Positions 1 to 8,467 of a DNA stretch of 64,000 nt are shown one piece after another. The notes under the pieces are model-generated. The model had not been told where the DNA came from. It made no database searches and saw only the letters and a list, made by a program, of their open reading frames with translations. The stretch is from CAZADA01 sp964526675 (lineage in GTDB: Bacteria; Pseudomonadota; Alphaproteobacteria; Caulobacterales; Maricaulaceae), in assembly GCA_964526675.1 (NCBI GenBank), contig CAZGLY010000007.1, forward strand, positions 36,357-100,356, given 5' to 3'. Made by a program: the position numbers and the translations under genes. The stretch's first letter is position 1. Each line of letters starts with the position of its first letter.

Positions 1-1318
1 ACGGCGCGCCGCGGAAGTCCGACCCCGTACGGTGGACGTCCATCTTGCCGATCATCTGCGCGCGCGCGTCGGGAATATCAGCGCCATCGATGGCCGGCCG
101 CAGCGAATACCCCGGCAGGCCGTCGGGCGCGGCCACGCCGGCGTAGTCGAGGATCGTGGGCATCACATCGATCGCGTTGGCGAGCGTGGTGCGGTCCCGC
201 ACCGGGGTGATCTTGCCCTTCCAATAGAAAATGATCGGCGTGCGGAAGGCCGTTTCAAAGAACGAGCCTTTGCCGCGCGGACCGCCATTGCCGAAGGTGA
301 TCCGGTCGTTGGCGTATTCGACGTCGGCCGGCTGCTCCCAGCCGTTGTCGTTGATGTAGACGATCAAGGTGTTGTCCAAGACGCCGTTGGCTTCGAGCGA
401 ATCGATCAGTTCGCCCACGCCCCAGTCGAACCAGGCTATGTTCGCGTAATAGAGTTTGGCCGACTCCGACAGATCATCACGATCCTGGAAATACTTGCGG
501 AAGCGGTGCGGTGGATTGAGCGGCACGTGCGGCAACGCAGGACCATACCAGACGAAGAACGGCTGTTCCGCGTGGTCCGCGATGAAGTCCGTGATCGGCT
601 CCATCGTGTTGCGGCCAATCTCCATGCCTTGGCCGCCCATGAAGGTGAAGAACCAATTGTCGCCGAGCCCTTCGGCGTCCTCCCACTCCCAACGCCCCGT
701 CATGCCGTGCGTGAAGCCGCCATGGGCGTACGACTGCTCCCACCACTTGCCGCTCTGGTGAGACGCGTAGCCGACCTCGCCCAGCACACGGGGCAACGTC
801 CGGAACTCCGCGATCATGCTGGTCTCGATCTCGTTCCGATAGGCGTTGGACGCCTGCTGGGACAAATCCTCCGGCGCGGGGTCGGCGTCGAGCCTTTGTT
901 CGACAAGCTCTGAGACTTGGTTCTCGTACTGGACCGGATAGAGGCCGGTGATCAGGGACTGGAGCGTCGGTCGGCAGTGGTTGGAGGACGAGTGGCCAAC
1001 CTCGAAAACCGCGCCGCCCTCGCCCAGCACATCCATATTGGGCGTCAGGACGTTCTCATCGCCGAGAAAGCCCATATACGGCCAGCCCAGATCATCGGCG
1101 ATGATCAACACCACATTGGGCGGTCCTTCAGGGCGGCGCGGCGGCGTGTCGACGATCGCGGCGCCCGCCGGATGCTCGAACGCGCCGTCGAAGGTGTACT
1201 GCTCCGCCTTGGGAGGCTCGGTGTCGCCGGCCGCGTCGGACGCGCCGTCCTGCGCGGCGGCTCCAACGGTCAGCGCGAGCGTTGTCAGCCCGGCGACGAG
1301 GCCGTGTCTGTGCATCAT
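1..1318 (-). CDS. sulfatase (arylsulfatase family S1), 3' end cut by window edge
   Basis: Translating the minus strand from ATG at 1318 gives an open frame to the window edge (about 439 residues, C-terminus missing). A short signal peptide ends near AAAQD, so the enzyme is probably periplasmic or secreted. Seen motifs: metal site PNVVLIIADDLGW; active-site stretch NHCRPTLQSLITGLYP; a second metal site IVYINDNGWEQ; GKGSFFETAFRTP; and AIDVMPTILDYAGV. These are the landmarks of formylglycine sulfatases, which hydrolyse sulfate esters. The Cys would be the residue converted to formylglycine, but the usual C-x-P-x-R signature reads C-R-P-T-L, lacking Arg at +4. The start overlaps the stop of the upstream GH13 gene (ATGA, 1315-1318), so the two are translationally coupled. 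A phosphodiesterase or sulfohydrolase relative is possible. No maturase gene is visible here. Confidence 0.85.
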   Translation of the reverse strand, partial: MMHRHGLVAGLTTLALTVGAAAQDGASDAAGDTEPPKAEQYTFDGAFEHPAGAAIVDTPPRRPEGPPNVVLIIADDLGWPYMGFLGDENVLTPNMDVLGEGGAVFEVGHSSSNHCRPTLQSLITGLYPVQYENQVSELVEQRLDADPAPEDLSQQASNAYRNEIETSMIAEFRTLPRVLGEVGYASHQSGKWWEQSYAHGGFTHGMTGRWEWEDAEGLGDNWFFTFMGGQGMEIGRNTMEPITDFIADHAEQPFFVWYGPALPHVPLNPPHRFRKYFQDRDDLSESAKLYYANIAWFDWGVGELIDSLEANGVLDNTLIVYINDNGWEQPADVEYANDRITFGNGGPRGKGSFFETAFRTPIIFYWKGKITPVRDRTTLANAIDVMPTILDYAGVAAPDGLPGYSLRPAIDGADIPDARAQMIGKMDVHRTGSDFRGAP

Positions 1319-2994
1319 GGTGCCCTCCCGGATGGGTCTTGTTGTGTGGCGATGAAACCGCCGCCGGCCCGCACCCGGCTGGGCGGCGCGCTCTGGTCCG
1401 CGTCAACGCTGGCGACGACAACCGCGTGCGCCGCGCTTGGAACCGCATCGGCGAGGTCGACCTCGCGGCCGCTGAGATTGAACACGCACACCATCGTCTC
1501 GTCATCGAGCACGCGATGAAACGCCAAAACCCCCTCAGGCGCGGGGATGGTCTGGAAGGCGCCGCGACGAAGAACCGCCGAGCGCCGGCGCAACGCGATC
1601 ACCGACCGGTAAAACGCCAACGAGGAGTCCGGATCCGCCGCCTGCACGTCCGCCGCCAAGTCCCCATGTCGGGCGTCCACGGGCAACCACGGTTCGCCCG
1701 CGCCAAAGCCGGCGTTCGCCGCGCCCCTCACCCACGGCATCGGCGTGCGGGCGCCGTCGCGGCCCTGGTCGGACGGAAAGTTTGCAATCCCTTCGGGATC
1801 GACGAGCTTGTCAAAGGGGATGTCGGCCTGCGGCAGGCCCAACTCTTCACCCTGGTAGACGAACACGACGCCGCGGAGGGCAACCTGCAGCAACGCAAAG
1901 AGCCGCGTCGATCGGGCGGCGTCCACGCCGGGCACGGTCCAGCGGCTCGCGACCCGACGGCAATCATGATTTGAAAACGCCCAGGCCGGATAGCCGTCAT
2001 CGAGCGTGTTCGCCCACTGTTCGAGGGTGCTTCGGATGTGCGTGACATCCGGCGACATCGCGCCGATGAAGTCGAAACTGTACGCCGTTGACAACCGATC
2101 CGAGCCGAGGGTGTAGGCGGCCATAATCGCCTGGGGATCCGCACCGCCCAGCTCAGCGACCGTGAAGAAGTCGTCGCCGCCGGCGGCGCGAAACGCCGCG
2201 CTCAACCGCTCGACCATGGCGACCATCTTGGGATGCGACATGCTGTGTTTATGGATCTGCATGTCGAACGGCCGCCCCATCGCCCGGGCGTCGGGATGGG
2301 ACGGGTTGTCCCGCAACGCTTCGTCCTGCATGCCCATGTTCAGCGCGTCGAGGCGAAACCCGTCGACGCCCCGGTCAATCCAGAAGCGACCAACGTCAAT
2401 CAACGCCTCGACAACAGCGTCGTTGTGCAAGTTAAATGTGGGTTGTTCCTTGAGGAAATGGTGAAGGTAGTACTGCCGGCGGCGGCCGTCCCAGGTCCAC
2501 GCCGGCCCGCCGAACACGGAGCGCCAGTTGTTGGGCGGCGACCCATCCGGTTCCGCATCCGCCCACACATACCAGTCCGCCTTTTCGGCGTCGCGGCTTC
2601 CGCGGCTGTTCTGAAACCACGCATGCCGATCGGAGCAGTGACAGTACACCTGGTCGATCACGACTTTGAGGCCCAGCGTGTGGGCCCGCTCAACCAGGAC
2701 GTCGAAATCGCGCAGCGTCCCAAACAGCGGGTCGACATCGCGATAGTCGGCGACGTCGTAGCCGAAATCTTTCATCGGCGAGGTGAAGAACGGCGAGATC
2801 CAGATCCCGTCGACGCCAAGGTCCGCCACATAGGGCAGCTTTTCGGTAATGCCGGCGAGATCGCCGACGCCATCCCCATTCGAGTCCCGAAAGCTGCGCG
2901 GGTAGATTTGATAGATCACCGCGCCGCGCCACCATTCCGCACCAACACGCGTGCGCGTCGGCGTGCGGATCAACGTGGACACCGCGTCACCCAT
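1315..2994 (-). CDS. GH13 alpha-glucosidase (AglA-like)
   Basis: A 559-residue alpha-amylase-superfamily enzyme of the oligo-1,6-glucosidase/alpha-glucosidase type, without a signal peptide and so cytoplasmic. It begins with WWRGAVIYQIYPRSF and carries the family residues: nucleophile Asp216 in GFRLDAL, acid/base Glu281 in VAELGG, and Asp344 in FSNHD. It should cleave terminal alpha-1,4 or alpha-1,6 glucose from imported malto- or isomalto-oligosaccharides. An upstream GTG at 3015 is in frame, but ATG 2994 is preferred because GAGGAGGT lies 4-6 bases before it. It shares long blocks with the second GH13 at 13606-15303, so the two are paralogues. It is divergent from the aglEFGK importer across about 270 bp and is coupled to a sulfatase downstream. 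Exact linkage specificity cannot be read from sequence. Confidence 0.9.
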   Translation of the reverse strand: MGDAVSTLIRTPTRTRVGAEWWRGAVIYQIYPRSFRDSNGDGVGDLAGITEKLPYVADLGVDGIWISPFFTSPMKDFGYDVADYRDVDPLFGTLRDFDVLVERAHTLGLKVVIDQVYCHCSDRHAWFQNSRGSRDAEKADWYVWADAEPDGSPPNNWRSVFGGPAWTWDGRRRQYYLHHFLKEQPTFNLHNDAVVEALIDVGRFWIDRGVDGFRLDALNMGMQDEALRDNPSHPDARAMGRPFDMQIHKHSMSHPKMVAMVERLSAAFRAAGGDDFFTVAELGGADPQAIMAAYTLGSDRLSTAYSFDFIGAMSPDVTHIRSTLEQWANTLDDGYPAWAFSNHDCRRVASRWTVPGVDAARSTRLFALLQVALRGVVFVYQGEELGLPQADIPFDKLVDPEGIANFPSDQGRDGARTPMPWVRGAANAGFGAGEPWLPVDARHGDLAADVQAADPDSSLAFYRSVIALRRRSAVLRRGAFQTIPAPEGVLAFHRVLDDETMVCVFNLSGREVDLADAVPSAAHAVVVASVDADQSAPPSRVRAGGGFIATQQDPSGRAP

Positions 2995-3262
2995 CAGCAC
3001 CTCCTCGACGGTCACCGCCGGTGTGACCGGCGATCATCCCTAGCCTACCGATCATTCCACGAAGCTGCGAGCCGGTCGCAAGCTATGTGTTTCACCGCCG
3101 CGGCGAAAAACTTGCGCCGCGTTGCGCTTCCGCCGGCGAGTCTTGCGCGCGAAAGAGTTTCGCCGATTTGACTTCCCCCGTGCTCACAGGTCCAATCCGC
3201 AGACGAACGAGCGGCCCGCTCAACACCACACATAAGGGTCGCCGATTGGGAGGATTTTCGGC
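2995..3262. promoter_or_regulatory. divergent promoter region between alpha-glucosidase and aglE, with palindrome at 3149-3163
   Basis: This 268-bp gap must hold promoters for both the minus-strand alpha-glucosidase/sulfatase unit and the plus-strand ABC importer. Near its centre is a perfect inverted repeat, GCGAAA-GAG-TTTCGC (3149-3163), with 6-bp arms and a 3-bp spacer. It is a candidate operator, plausibly for the LacI regulator encoded at 15304-16335. That assignment is inference; many LacI sites have an even spacing and a central CG, which this lacks. Convincing -35/-10 boxes were not identified. Confidence 0.4.
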
Positions 3263-4531
3263 GTGCGGCGGTTTTGGCGCACAATGGCGCTCGCCTGGGC
3301 GCTCGGCATCGGTTTGAGCCTGGCCGCTTGCGGCGCGGCCCGCGGGGACGCAACGGCTCCAGACGCCGCGCCCGAGCTAACGCTGTGGTATTCGTACCCC
3401 GCCGACAGCCGCGATGAGGCGATCCTCCTGGAGGCGGTGGACGCGTTTGAAGACGCCCATCCCGAGGTCGCGGTCGACGCCGTTCGCTTGCCCTTTCTCC
3501 AGCTCGTGCCTCAATTCATCACCGCCTCCCAGGGCGGCGAAGCGCCCGACGTCGTGCGCCTGGCCGACACGCATCTTGGGCGCATCGCGCCGATCACCGT
3601 GGACGGCTTGCCGCTTCTGGAGGACCTCCGCCCGCATCTGACGCCGTCGGACTTGCGCGCGTTTGACCCTCGGGCCGTTGAGGCGATGCGCGTGGGCGCG
3701 CCACTGTTTGCGATCCCCTCGAGCCAGGGGTCGGTGTCGCTGCTCTACAATCGCGCGCTGTTCGCGGCCGCCGACGTCAACCCGCCGAACGCGGACTGGA
3801 CCACCGATGATCTGGTCGACGCGGCGCGCGCGCTCACCACGGGGGACGTGTCCGGACTGAGCTATCCGTTGCGCTGGACGTATTGGTGGATCCCCTTCCA
3901 AAGCGGCTTTGGCGGGCGCCTCTTTGACGACGAGGGCGCCCCGGCGCTCGACTCGCCCGGCTCCGCCGCGGCGCTCGAATGGGTCCTCGCGCTCGAGCAG
4001 AAAGAGCGTCTGGTCACCGGCGGCGGCGCCATCGAGACGATGAAGACGCGCTTCACGTTGGGGCGCGCGGCGATGGTGCTCGATGGACCGTGGAACCTTG
4101 AGGACTATCGCGACGCGGGCATCGACGTGGGCCAGGCGCCGTTGCCGACCGTCCCAGCCACGGGCGCGCGGATGGCGCCTCTGATGTCCTATTTCGGCTG
4201 GAGCGTCTCCAAACAGAGCCGCCACAAAGTCGCCGCCGCCGATCTTGCGCGGTGGCTGACATCTGAGGATCTCCAGCGGCGGATCGCGCTTGAAACCTCG
4301 GTCCTGCCCACGCGGCGCGTCCTCAAGCGCGACCCGCAACTGCGTGACGATCCGATTCTGGCGGGCTTCATCGATCAGCTGGACCACAGCGTGACCGCGC
4401 CGACGCGCCGCGGCGTCCAAGGGCTTTATGTCGTCGTCGACACGGGCATCGAGCTGACGTCCACCGGCGCGATGACGGCCGAAGACGCGCTGCGCACCGC
4501 CAATGAAGAGCTGGCCAGGATGATGGAATGA
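3263..4531 (+). CDS. aglE: ABC importer substrate-binding lipoprotein (AglE/MalE-like)
   Basis: A 422-residue extracellular solute-binding protein of family 1. It starts at GTG 3263 with GGGAGGA about 8 bases upstream. The N-terminus MRRFWRTMALAW... ends in a lipobox LAAC with the acylated Cys at residue 23, so it is a lipid-anchored periplasmic receptor. The body has the typical ELTLWYSYPADSRDEA opening, VRLADTHLG, and the later GRAAMVLDGPWNLEDYRDAGIDVGQAPLPT block common to sugar-binding members. It is first in a tightly packed aglE-F-G-K operon and overlaps the next gene by ATGA. The surrounding alpha-glucan enzymes suggest maltose, trehalose or other alpha-glucosides as ligand. The symbol follows the rhizobial alpha-glucoside importer and is an inference about specificity. 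Confidence 0.87.
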   Translation: MRRFWRTMALAWALGIGLSLAACGAARGDATAPDAAPELTLWYSYPADSRDEAILLEAVDAFEDAHPEVAVDAVRLPFLQLVPQFITASQGGEAPDVVRLADTHLGRIAPITVDGLPLLEDLRPHLTPSDLRAFDPRAVEAMRVGAPLFAIPSSQGSVSLLYNRALFAAADVNPPNADWTTDDLVDAARALTTGDVSGLSYPLRWTYWWIPFQSGFGGRLFDDEGAPALDSPGSAAALEWVLALEQKERLVTGGGAIETMKTRFTLGRAAMVLDGPWNLEDYRDAGIDVGQAPLPTVPATGARMAPLMSYFGWSVSKQSRHKVAAADLARWLTSEDLQRRIALETSVLPTRRVLKRDPQLRDDPILAGFIDQLDHSVTAPTRRGVQGLYVVVDTGIELTSTGAMTAEDALRTANEELARMME

Positions 4532-6000
4532 CGCGCGTCGTTCGGATCCTGCTGGGCGCGCTGGGGGCGGCGTGGTTAACCGCCGGCGCCGCCGTGGCGG
4601 ACCCGACGGTCGAAGCGCGTCACGCGCCGGAGCGCTCGGACTACCGGCGCATCGGGATCGCGGTGTCAATCTCCGGCGCGCACGCGATCCGCGCCTTTGA
4701 GGTTCGGGCCGACCCCGCAGGCGCGCCGCCGTCCGCGGCGCTGCACACTGTGGTGCGCGTCGGTTCGGTCGCGGGCCTCACCCGCGTGCCCATCGGCGAC
4801 GCCTTCCAAGACTGCTGGAGCGACGGCGCGCCCATCCACCGGGACGCCGACGGCGCGCCCGTCGTGTCGCCCGCAACGCGCACGTGGGGCTGCGCGCTCA
4901 CCGGCATGCGACCGGGCGAAACCTACACGATCCACGTCACGCCGATCGGCGCCGATGGCGCCACAACGCCCGACGCGCCGGCCGCCTTCGAGGCCGTCAC
5001 CACCACGCCGGGCGCGCGGTTAAGGCCGCCGGACACCTCGCCGATCCTGTTCGCGCTCGGCTCGATCTTTTTGTCGCTCAGCGTTCTTATTCTTTATCTG
5101 CGCGCGCGCGAGGCGCGCCGGGGGCGCACTAAGGCGAAGAGCGCCTACGCTTATGTCGCGCCGGCGCTGTTGGCGCTGGCCATGCTTACGTTTTACCCGA
5201 TCCTCTATGGGGTCTGGCTCGCCTTCACCAACGCGCACCAAGACCACCTCGGCGACTCGCACTTCATCGGCCTGGCGAACTTCGCAACCATTCTCGGCGC
5301 GCCGGGACTGGTGCGGGTGTCCCTGTTCACTCTCGCCTGGACGGTCCTCAACCTCATCGCCCACATCGGCCTCGGCCTCGTGTTGGCGCTCGCCTTCCAG
5401 AACCAAAACATTCGCGGGCGCACGATCTATCGCACCATCCTGCTCCTGCCCTGGGCGATCCCCGGCTACATCACGGTGATCGCCTGGAGCGGGATGCTCC
5501 AGCCGGAGGGGCTGATCAACGGCGTGCTCGACACCGCCTACCCCTTCTTGGGCGATCCCTGGGCGGCTCGGGTGTTCGTGATCGTCGTGAACATCTGGCT
5601 GGGCGTGCCGTTCATGCTGATGGCTTTGAGCGGGGCCCTCCAAGCGATCCCATCGGACATGTACGAAGCCGCGACGCTGGACGGGGTCAGCCCTTGGAAT
5701 CAATTCCGCCGCATCACCCTCCCGAACCTGAAAGGCGCGCTGATCCCCTTAAGCCTTCTGGGCTTTATTTGGAACTTCAACATGTTCCACACGATCTACT
5801 TGCTCACGCGCGGCAATCCCTATGTCGCCTTTGGGGAACCGGGCGCGACGGACGTGTTGGTCACCTATGTCTTCGATCTGGCGTTCGAGCATGGGCGCTA
5901 TGGCGTCGCGGCGGCCTGGTCGGTGGCGATCTTCCTGATGCTCGTCGGCCTCTCCTGGGCGTATCTGCGCCAAACCAAAGCAACGGAGGCGGCCGCATGA
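4528..6000 (+). CDS. aglF: ABC importer permease (AglF/MalF-like) with N-terminal extracytoplasmic domain
   Basis: A 490-residue inner-membrane permease. The C-terminal part (about 205-490) is a normal MalF-type domain with six hydrophobic segments and the EAA loop YEAATLDGVSPWNQFRRITLP that contacts the ATPase. The front is unusual: a cleavable-looking signal peptide (residues 1-25, ending AAVADP), then about 140 residues of Ala/Thr/Pro-rich sequence resembling a fibronectin-III-like beta domain (YRRIGIAVSISGAHAI ... GMRPGETYTIHVTPIG), then one membrane segment near 172-192 before the transporter core. E. coli MalF instead carries its periplasmic domain (P2) inside the protein. The extra domain may dock the binding protein; this is inference. 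It overlaps both neighbours by ATGA. Confidence 0.88.
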   Translation: MTRVVRILLGALGAAWLTAGAAVADPTVEARHAPERSDYRRIGIAVSISGAHAIRAFEVRADPAGAPPSAALHTVVRVGSVAGLTRVPIGDAFQDCWSDGAPIHRDADGAPVVSPATRTWGCALTGMRPGETYTIHVTPIGADGATTPDAPAAFEAVTTTPGARLRPPDTSPILFALGSIFLSLSVLILYLRAREARRGRTKAKSAYAYVAPALLALAMLTFYPILYGVWLAFTNAHQDHLGDSHFIGLANFATILGAPGLVRVSLFTLAWTVLNLIAHIGLGLVLALAFQNQNIRGRTIYRTILLLPWAIPGYITVIAWSGMLQPEGLINGVLDTAYPFLGDPWAARVFVIVVNIWLGVPFMLMALSGALQAIPSDMYEAATLDGVSPWNQFRRITLPNLKGALIPLSLLGFIWNFNMFHTIYLLTRGNPYVAFGEPGATDVLVTYVFDLAFEHGRYGVAAAWSVAIFLMLVGLSWAYLRQTKATEAAA

Positions 6001-7244
6001 GCTTGGCCGCCATCTCCCGCGAGTGGTATCAGCCGACCGAAGTGACGACGCTCACGCGGTGGCTGGTCTGGGCCGCGGGGGTCAACGCCGTGCTCGCCTT
6101 CATCGAAGGGCTGCGGGGATCCGACACGGCGGGGCTGCTGACGTTCCTGGCCGCGGCGGCGTTTGCCGGCGCGGCCCTCCGCCGTCCGGACGGTGCGAGC
6201 ACGCCACGCTACTATGTCACCCTCGCGCTTCTGGCCGCGGCGTTTCTCACGGGCGCGCTGGCGCTCGTCGCCGCGCCCCTGTCCGCTTTTTCCATCTGGG
6301 CGCGCGCATGGGCGATCCTCCCCGCCGCGCTCGGCTTGCATTGGCTGGCGAAGCCGTTGGTGCGGGCCTGGTCGGTGCGCGCCCTGAGCGTTCCGGAGTT
6401 GGAGGCCGGCCTTGCGCACAACAAGCATCGCGCGCCCGTGCTGAACGGCGTCGCCACGCACTGCCTGCTGCTGCACGCGTGCCTCGCGGTGGTCATCCCG
6501 GTGCTGTGGATCGCCGACGTCGCGATCTCGCCCGGCAACATCCTGGGCGGGACGATCGGCGACGCCTTTTCGCTGGAGCATTTCGCCACGGTGCTTGGCG
6601 GTCGGGACTTCTGGCTGTGGACACGCAACTCCGTGATCGTGGCGATTGGAACCACGCTCATGGGGCTCAGCCTCGCCATCCCCGCGGCGTTCGCGTTCAG
6701 CCGCTACGATTTCGCGGGGCGCAAAGAAGCGATGTTCGCCTTCATGCTTGTGCAAATGTTTCCCGGCGCGATTATTCTCGTGCCTTACTTTCTGGTGATG
6801 AAAACGTTGGGGCTCTTGAACACCAGCCTCGGCTTGATCATCGCCTATTCGGTAACGGCGTTGCCCTTGTGTATTTGGATGTTAAAGGGCTTCTTCGACG
6901 CGGTGCCGCGCGAACTCGATGAAGCCGCAAAGCTCGACGGCTGCAATCAGCTTCAGGTGTTTTGGGTGATCATTTTGCCGCTGTCGCTGCCGGCGGTGGC
7001 GGTGACGGGCCTCTTTTCGTTTTTGGCCGCCTGGAACGAGTTTCTGCTGGCGCTGGTGTTCAACACCTCCAACGACCAATTCACCCTGCCCGTTGGCCTC
7101 TCGTCCTTGATCCCAGCAAACGGGCAGCGTTGGGGTGATTTCGCCGCGGCCAGTCTCCTCGTCAGCCTGCCGGTCGTCGTGTTGTTCGTGTTGTTCCAAC
7201 GGTCGCTGATCCAAGGCATGAGCGCCGGCGCCGTGAAAGGGTGA
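5997..7244 (+). CDS. aglG: ABC importer permease (AglG/MalG-like) with extra N-terminal membrane helices
   Basis: A 415-residue second permease of the importer. The start is ATG 5997, which overlaps the upstream stop (ATGA); a longer frame upstream is just the wrong frame of aglF. The C-terminal 270 residues are canonical MalG: a first helix near HACLAVVIPVLWIADV, and the EAA loop ELDEAAKLDGCNQLQVFWVI followed by LPLSLPAVAVTG. MalG proteins are normally near 280-300 residues. Here about 130 additional residues at the N-terminus form three to four hydrophobic segments (about 20-37, 43-60, 68-95, 103-118). Their role is unknown. With the enlarged AglF this makes an importer with more membrane and periplasmic mass than the classical MalFGK2 complex. 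Confidence 0.88.
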   Translation: MSLAAISREWYQPTEVTTLTRWLVWAAGVNAVLAFIEGLRGSDTAGLLTFLAAAAFAGAALRRPDGASTPRYYVTLALLAAAFLTGALALVAAPLSAFSIWARAWAILPAALGLHWLAKPLVRAWSVRALSVPELEAGLAHNKHRAPVLNGVATHCLLLHACLAVVIPVLWIADVAISPGNILGGTIGDAFSLEHFATVLGGRDFWLWTRNSVIVAIGTTLMGLSLAIPAAFAFSRYDFAGRKEAMFAFMLVQMFPGAIILVPYFLVMKTLGLLNTSLGLIIAYSVTALPLCIWMLKGFFDAVPRELDEAAKLDGCNQLQVFWVIILPLSLPAVAVTGLFSFLAAWNEFLLALVFNTSNDQFTLPVGLSSLIPANGQRWGDFAAASLLVSLPVVVLFVLFQRSLIQGMSAGAVKG

Positions 7245-7248
7245 AGCC

Positions 7249-8346
7249 ATGGTGGCTGTCGAATTCAGGCAAGCAACGAAAGTCTTCGATGACGGCAACA
7301 TTGGCGTCGATCACCTCGACCTGAAGATCGAGGATGGTGAGTTTCTGGTGCTGCTCGGGCCGTCGGGCTGCGGCAAGTCCACCACGCTGCGCATGCTTGC
7401 GGGGCTGGAGGACATCAGCTCCGGCGACATCATCATCGACGGCGTCCGCGTCAACGACCTGCCGCCCGGCGCCCGCGGGCTCGGCATGGTGTTCCAGTCC
7501 TACGCGCTTTATCCGCACATGACCGTGCGCGACAACCTCTCCTTCGGTTTGCGCATGGTTCCGCGCAAGCACCGCCTCGCGCCGCAAGCCATTGACGATC
7601 GCGTGCGAGACGCGGCGGAGCTTCTCAATCTCCAGAAAGAGCTCGACAAGAAGCCGAAGGACCTCTCCGGCGGCCAACGTCAGCGCGTCGCGATCGGCCG
7701 CGCCCTCGTGCGCCAGCCCAAAGTGCTGCTGATGGACGAGCCTCTGTCGAACCTCGACGCCAAACTGCGCACCCGCATGCGCCGCGAGCTGCGCCGCCTC
7801 CATGAGATGCACGGCACCACGACGGTGTACGTCACCCACGATCAGATTGAGGCGATGACCCTGGCCGATCGCGTCGCCATCATCGCGGATGGCCAGCTGC
7901 AACAACACGGCACGCCGTTGGAGGCCTATTACCACCCGCAAAAGCCATTTGTGGCGTCATTCCTCGGCACGCCCGCGATGAACCTCTTGGAGGGCGTCGC
8001 CGCGAACGGGAGCTTCACTTCAGGCAATCTGGCGTTTGACCTGCCGGAGCATTTGCGGGAGCTCTCCGGGCCTGCAACCTTCGGCGTGCGCCCGGAATAC
8101 GTGAAAATCGTCCAGGATGGCGGCGTGGAGTGCGCCATCGATGCGGTGGAACACCTGGGCGGCGAGTGCGTGCTGAGCCTGGACGCGGCCGGCCACACCT
8201 TGCGCGTTCTCTACCACCGCTCCGGCGCCGACGCGAAAATGCTCCAGGATGTGCTCGACGACGGCCATGTGCGCGTGAACGTGGCCGTGCCGTCCGCGGT
8301 GATGTTCGGCGCCTGGGGCGCGCGGTCGACCGACAAGGTCGCCTGA
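7249..8346 (+). CDS. aglK: ABC importer ATPase (AglK/MalK/UgpC-like)
   Basis: A 365-residue ATP-binding subunit of the CUT1 sugar-importer class. It has Walker A GPSGCGKST (about residues 37-45), the Q-loop in VFQSYALYPHMTVRDN, signature LSGGQRQRVAIGRALVR, Walker B VLLMDEPLSNLDAKLR and switch His in VYVTHDQIEAMTLADR. After the nucleotide-binding domain comes a C-terminal TOBE/regulatory region (FLGTPAMNLLEG onward; FGVRPEYVKIV). It energises AglF-AglG. Its ATG follows the aglG stop by only four bases. A single ATPase next to two permeases fits a homodimer serving the heterodimeric channel. Confidence 0.93.
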   Translation: MVAVEFRQATKVFDDGNIGVDHLDLKIEDGEFLVLLGPSGCGKSTTLRMLAGLEDISSGDIIIDGVRVNDLPPGARGLGMVFQSYALYPHMTVRDNLSFGLRMVPRKHRLAPQAIDDRVRDAAELLNLQKELDKKPKDLSGGQRQRVAIGRALVRQPKVLLMDEPLSNLDAKLRTRMRRELRRLHEMHGTTTVYVTHDQIEAMTLADRVAIIADGQLQQHGTPLEAYYHPQKPFVASFLGTPAMNLLEGVAANGSFTSGNLAFDLPEHLRELSGPATFGVRPEYVKIVQDGGVECAIDAVEHLGGECVLSLDAAGHTLRVLYHRSGADAKMLQDVLDDGHVRVNVAVPSAVMFGAWGARSTDKVA

Positions 8347-8410
8347 CAACGCCGCGCGCACCGCGCCGCGTTCTCCTCATCCTGCGCGCCGCGCCCTGCC
8401 GCTGCATCGG

Positions 8411-8444
8411 CAAAGAAAAAGCCCCCGACAACGCGCCGGGGGCT
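8411..8444 (-). terminator. rho-independent terminator of the TonB-dependent receptor gene
   Basis: On the minus strand the stem AGCCCCCG/CGGGGGCT with a 9-base loop is followed directly by TTTTTCTTTG. It lies 24 bases past the stop of the receptor gene (8468). On the plus strand no T run follows the hairpin, so it is not an efficient terminator for aglK by this criterion. Confidence 0.85.
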
Positions 8445-8467
8445 GAGAGTGAGGGGAGAAAAACGCC

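Noticed and set aside
32..913. Plus-strand open frame at the left edge
   Set aside because: It lies opposite the sulfatase, whose conserved motifs are on the minus strand.
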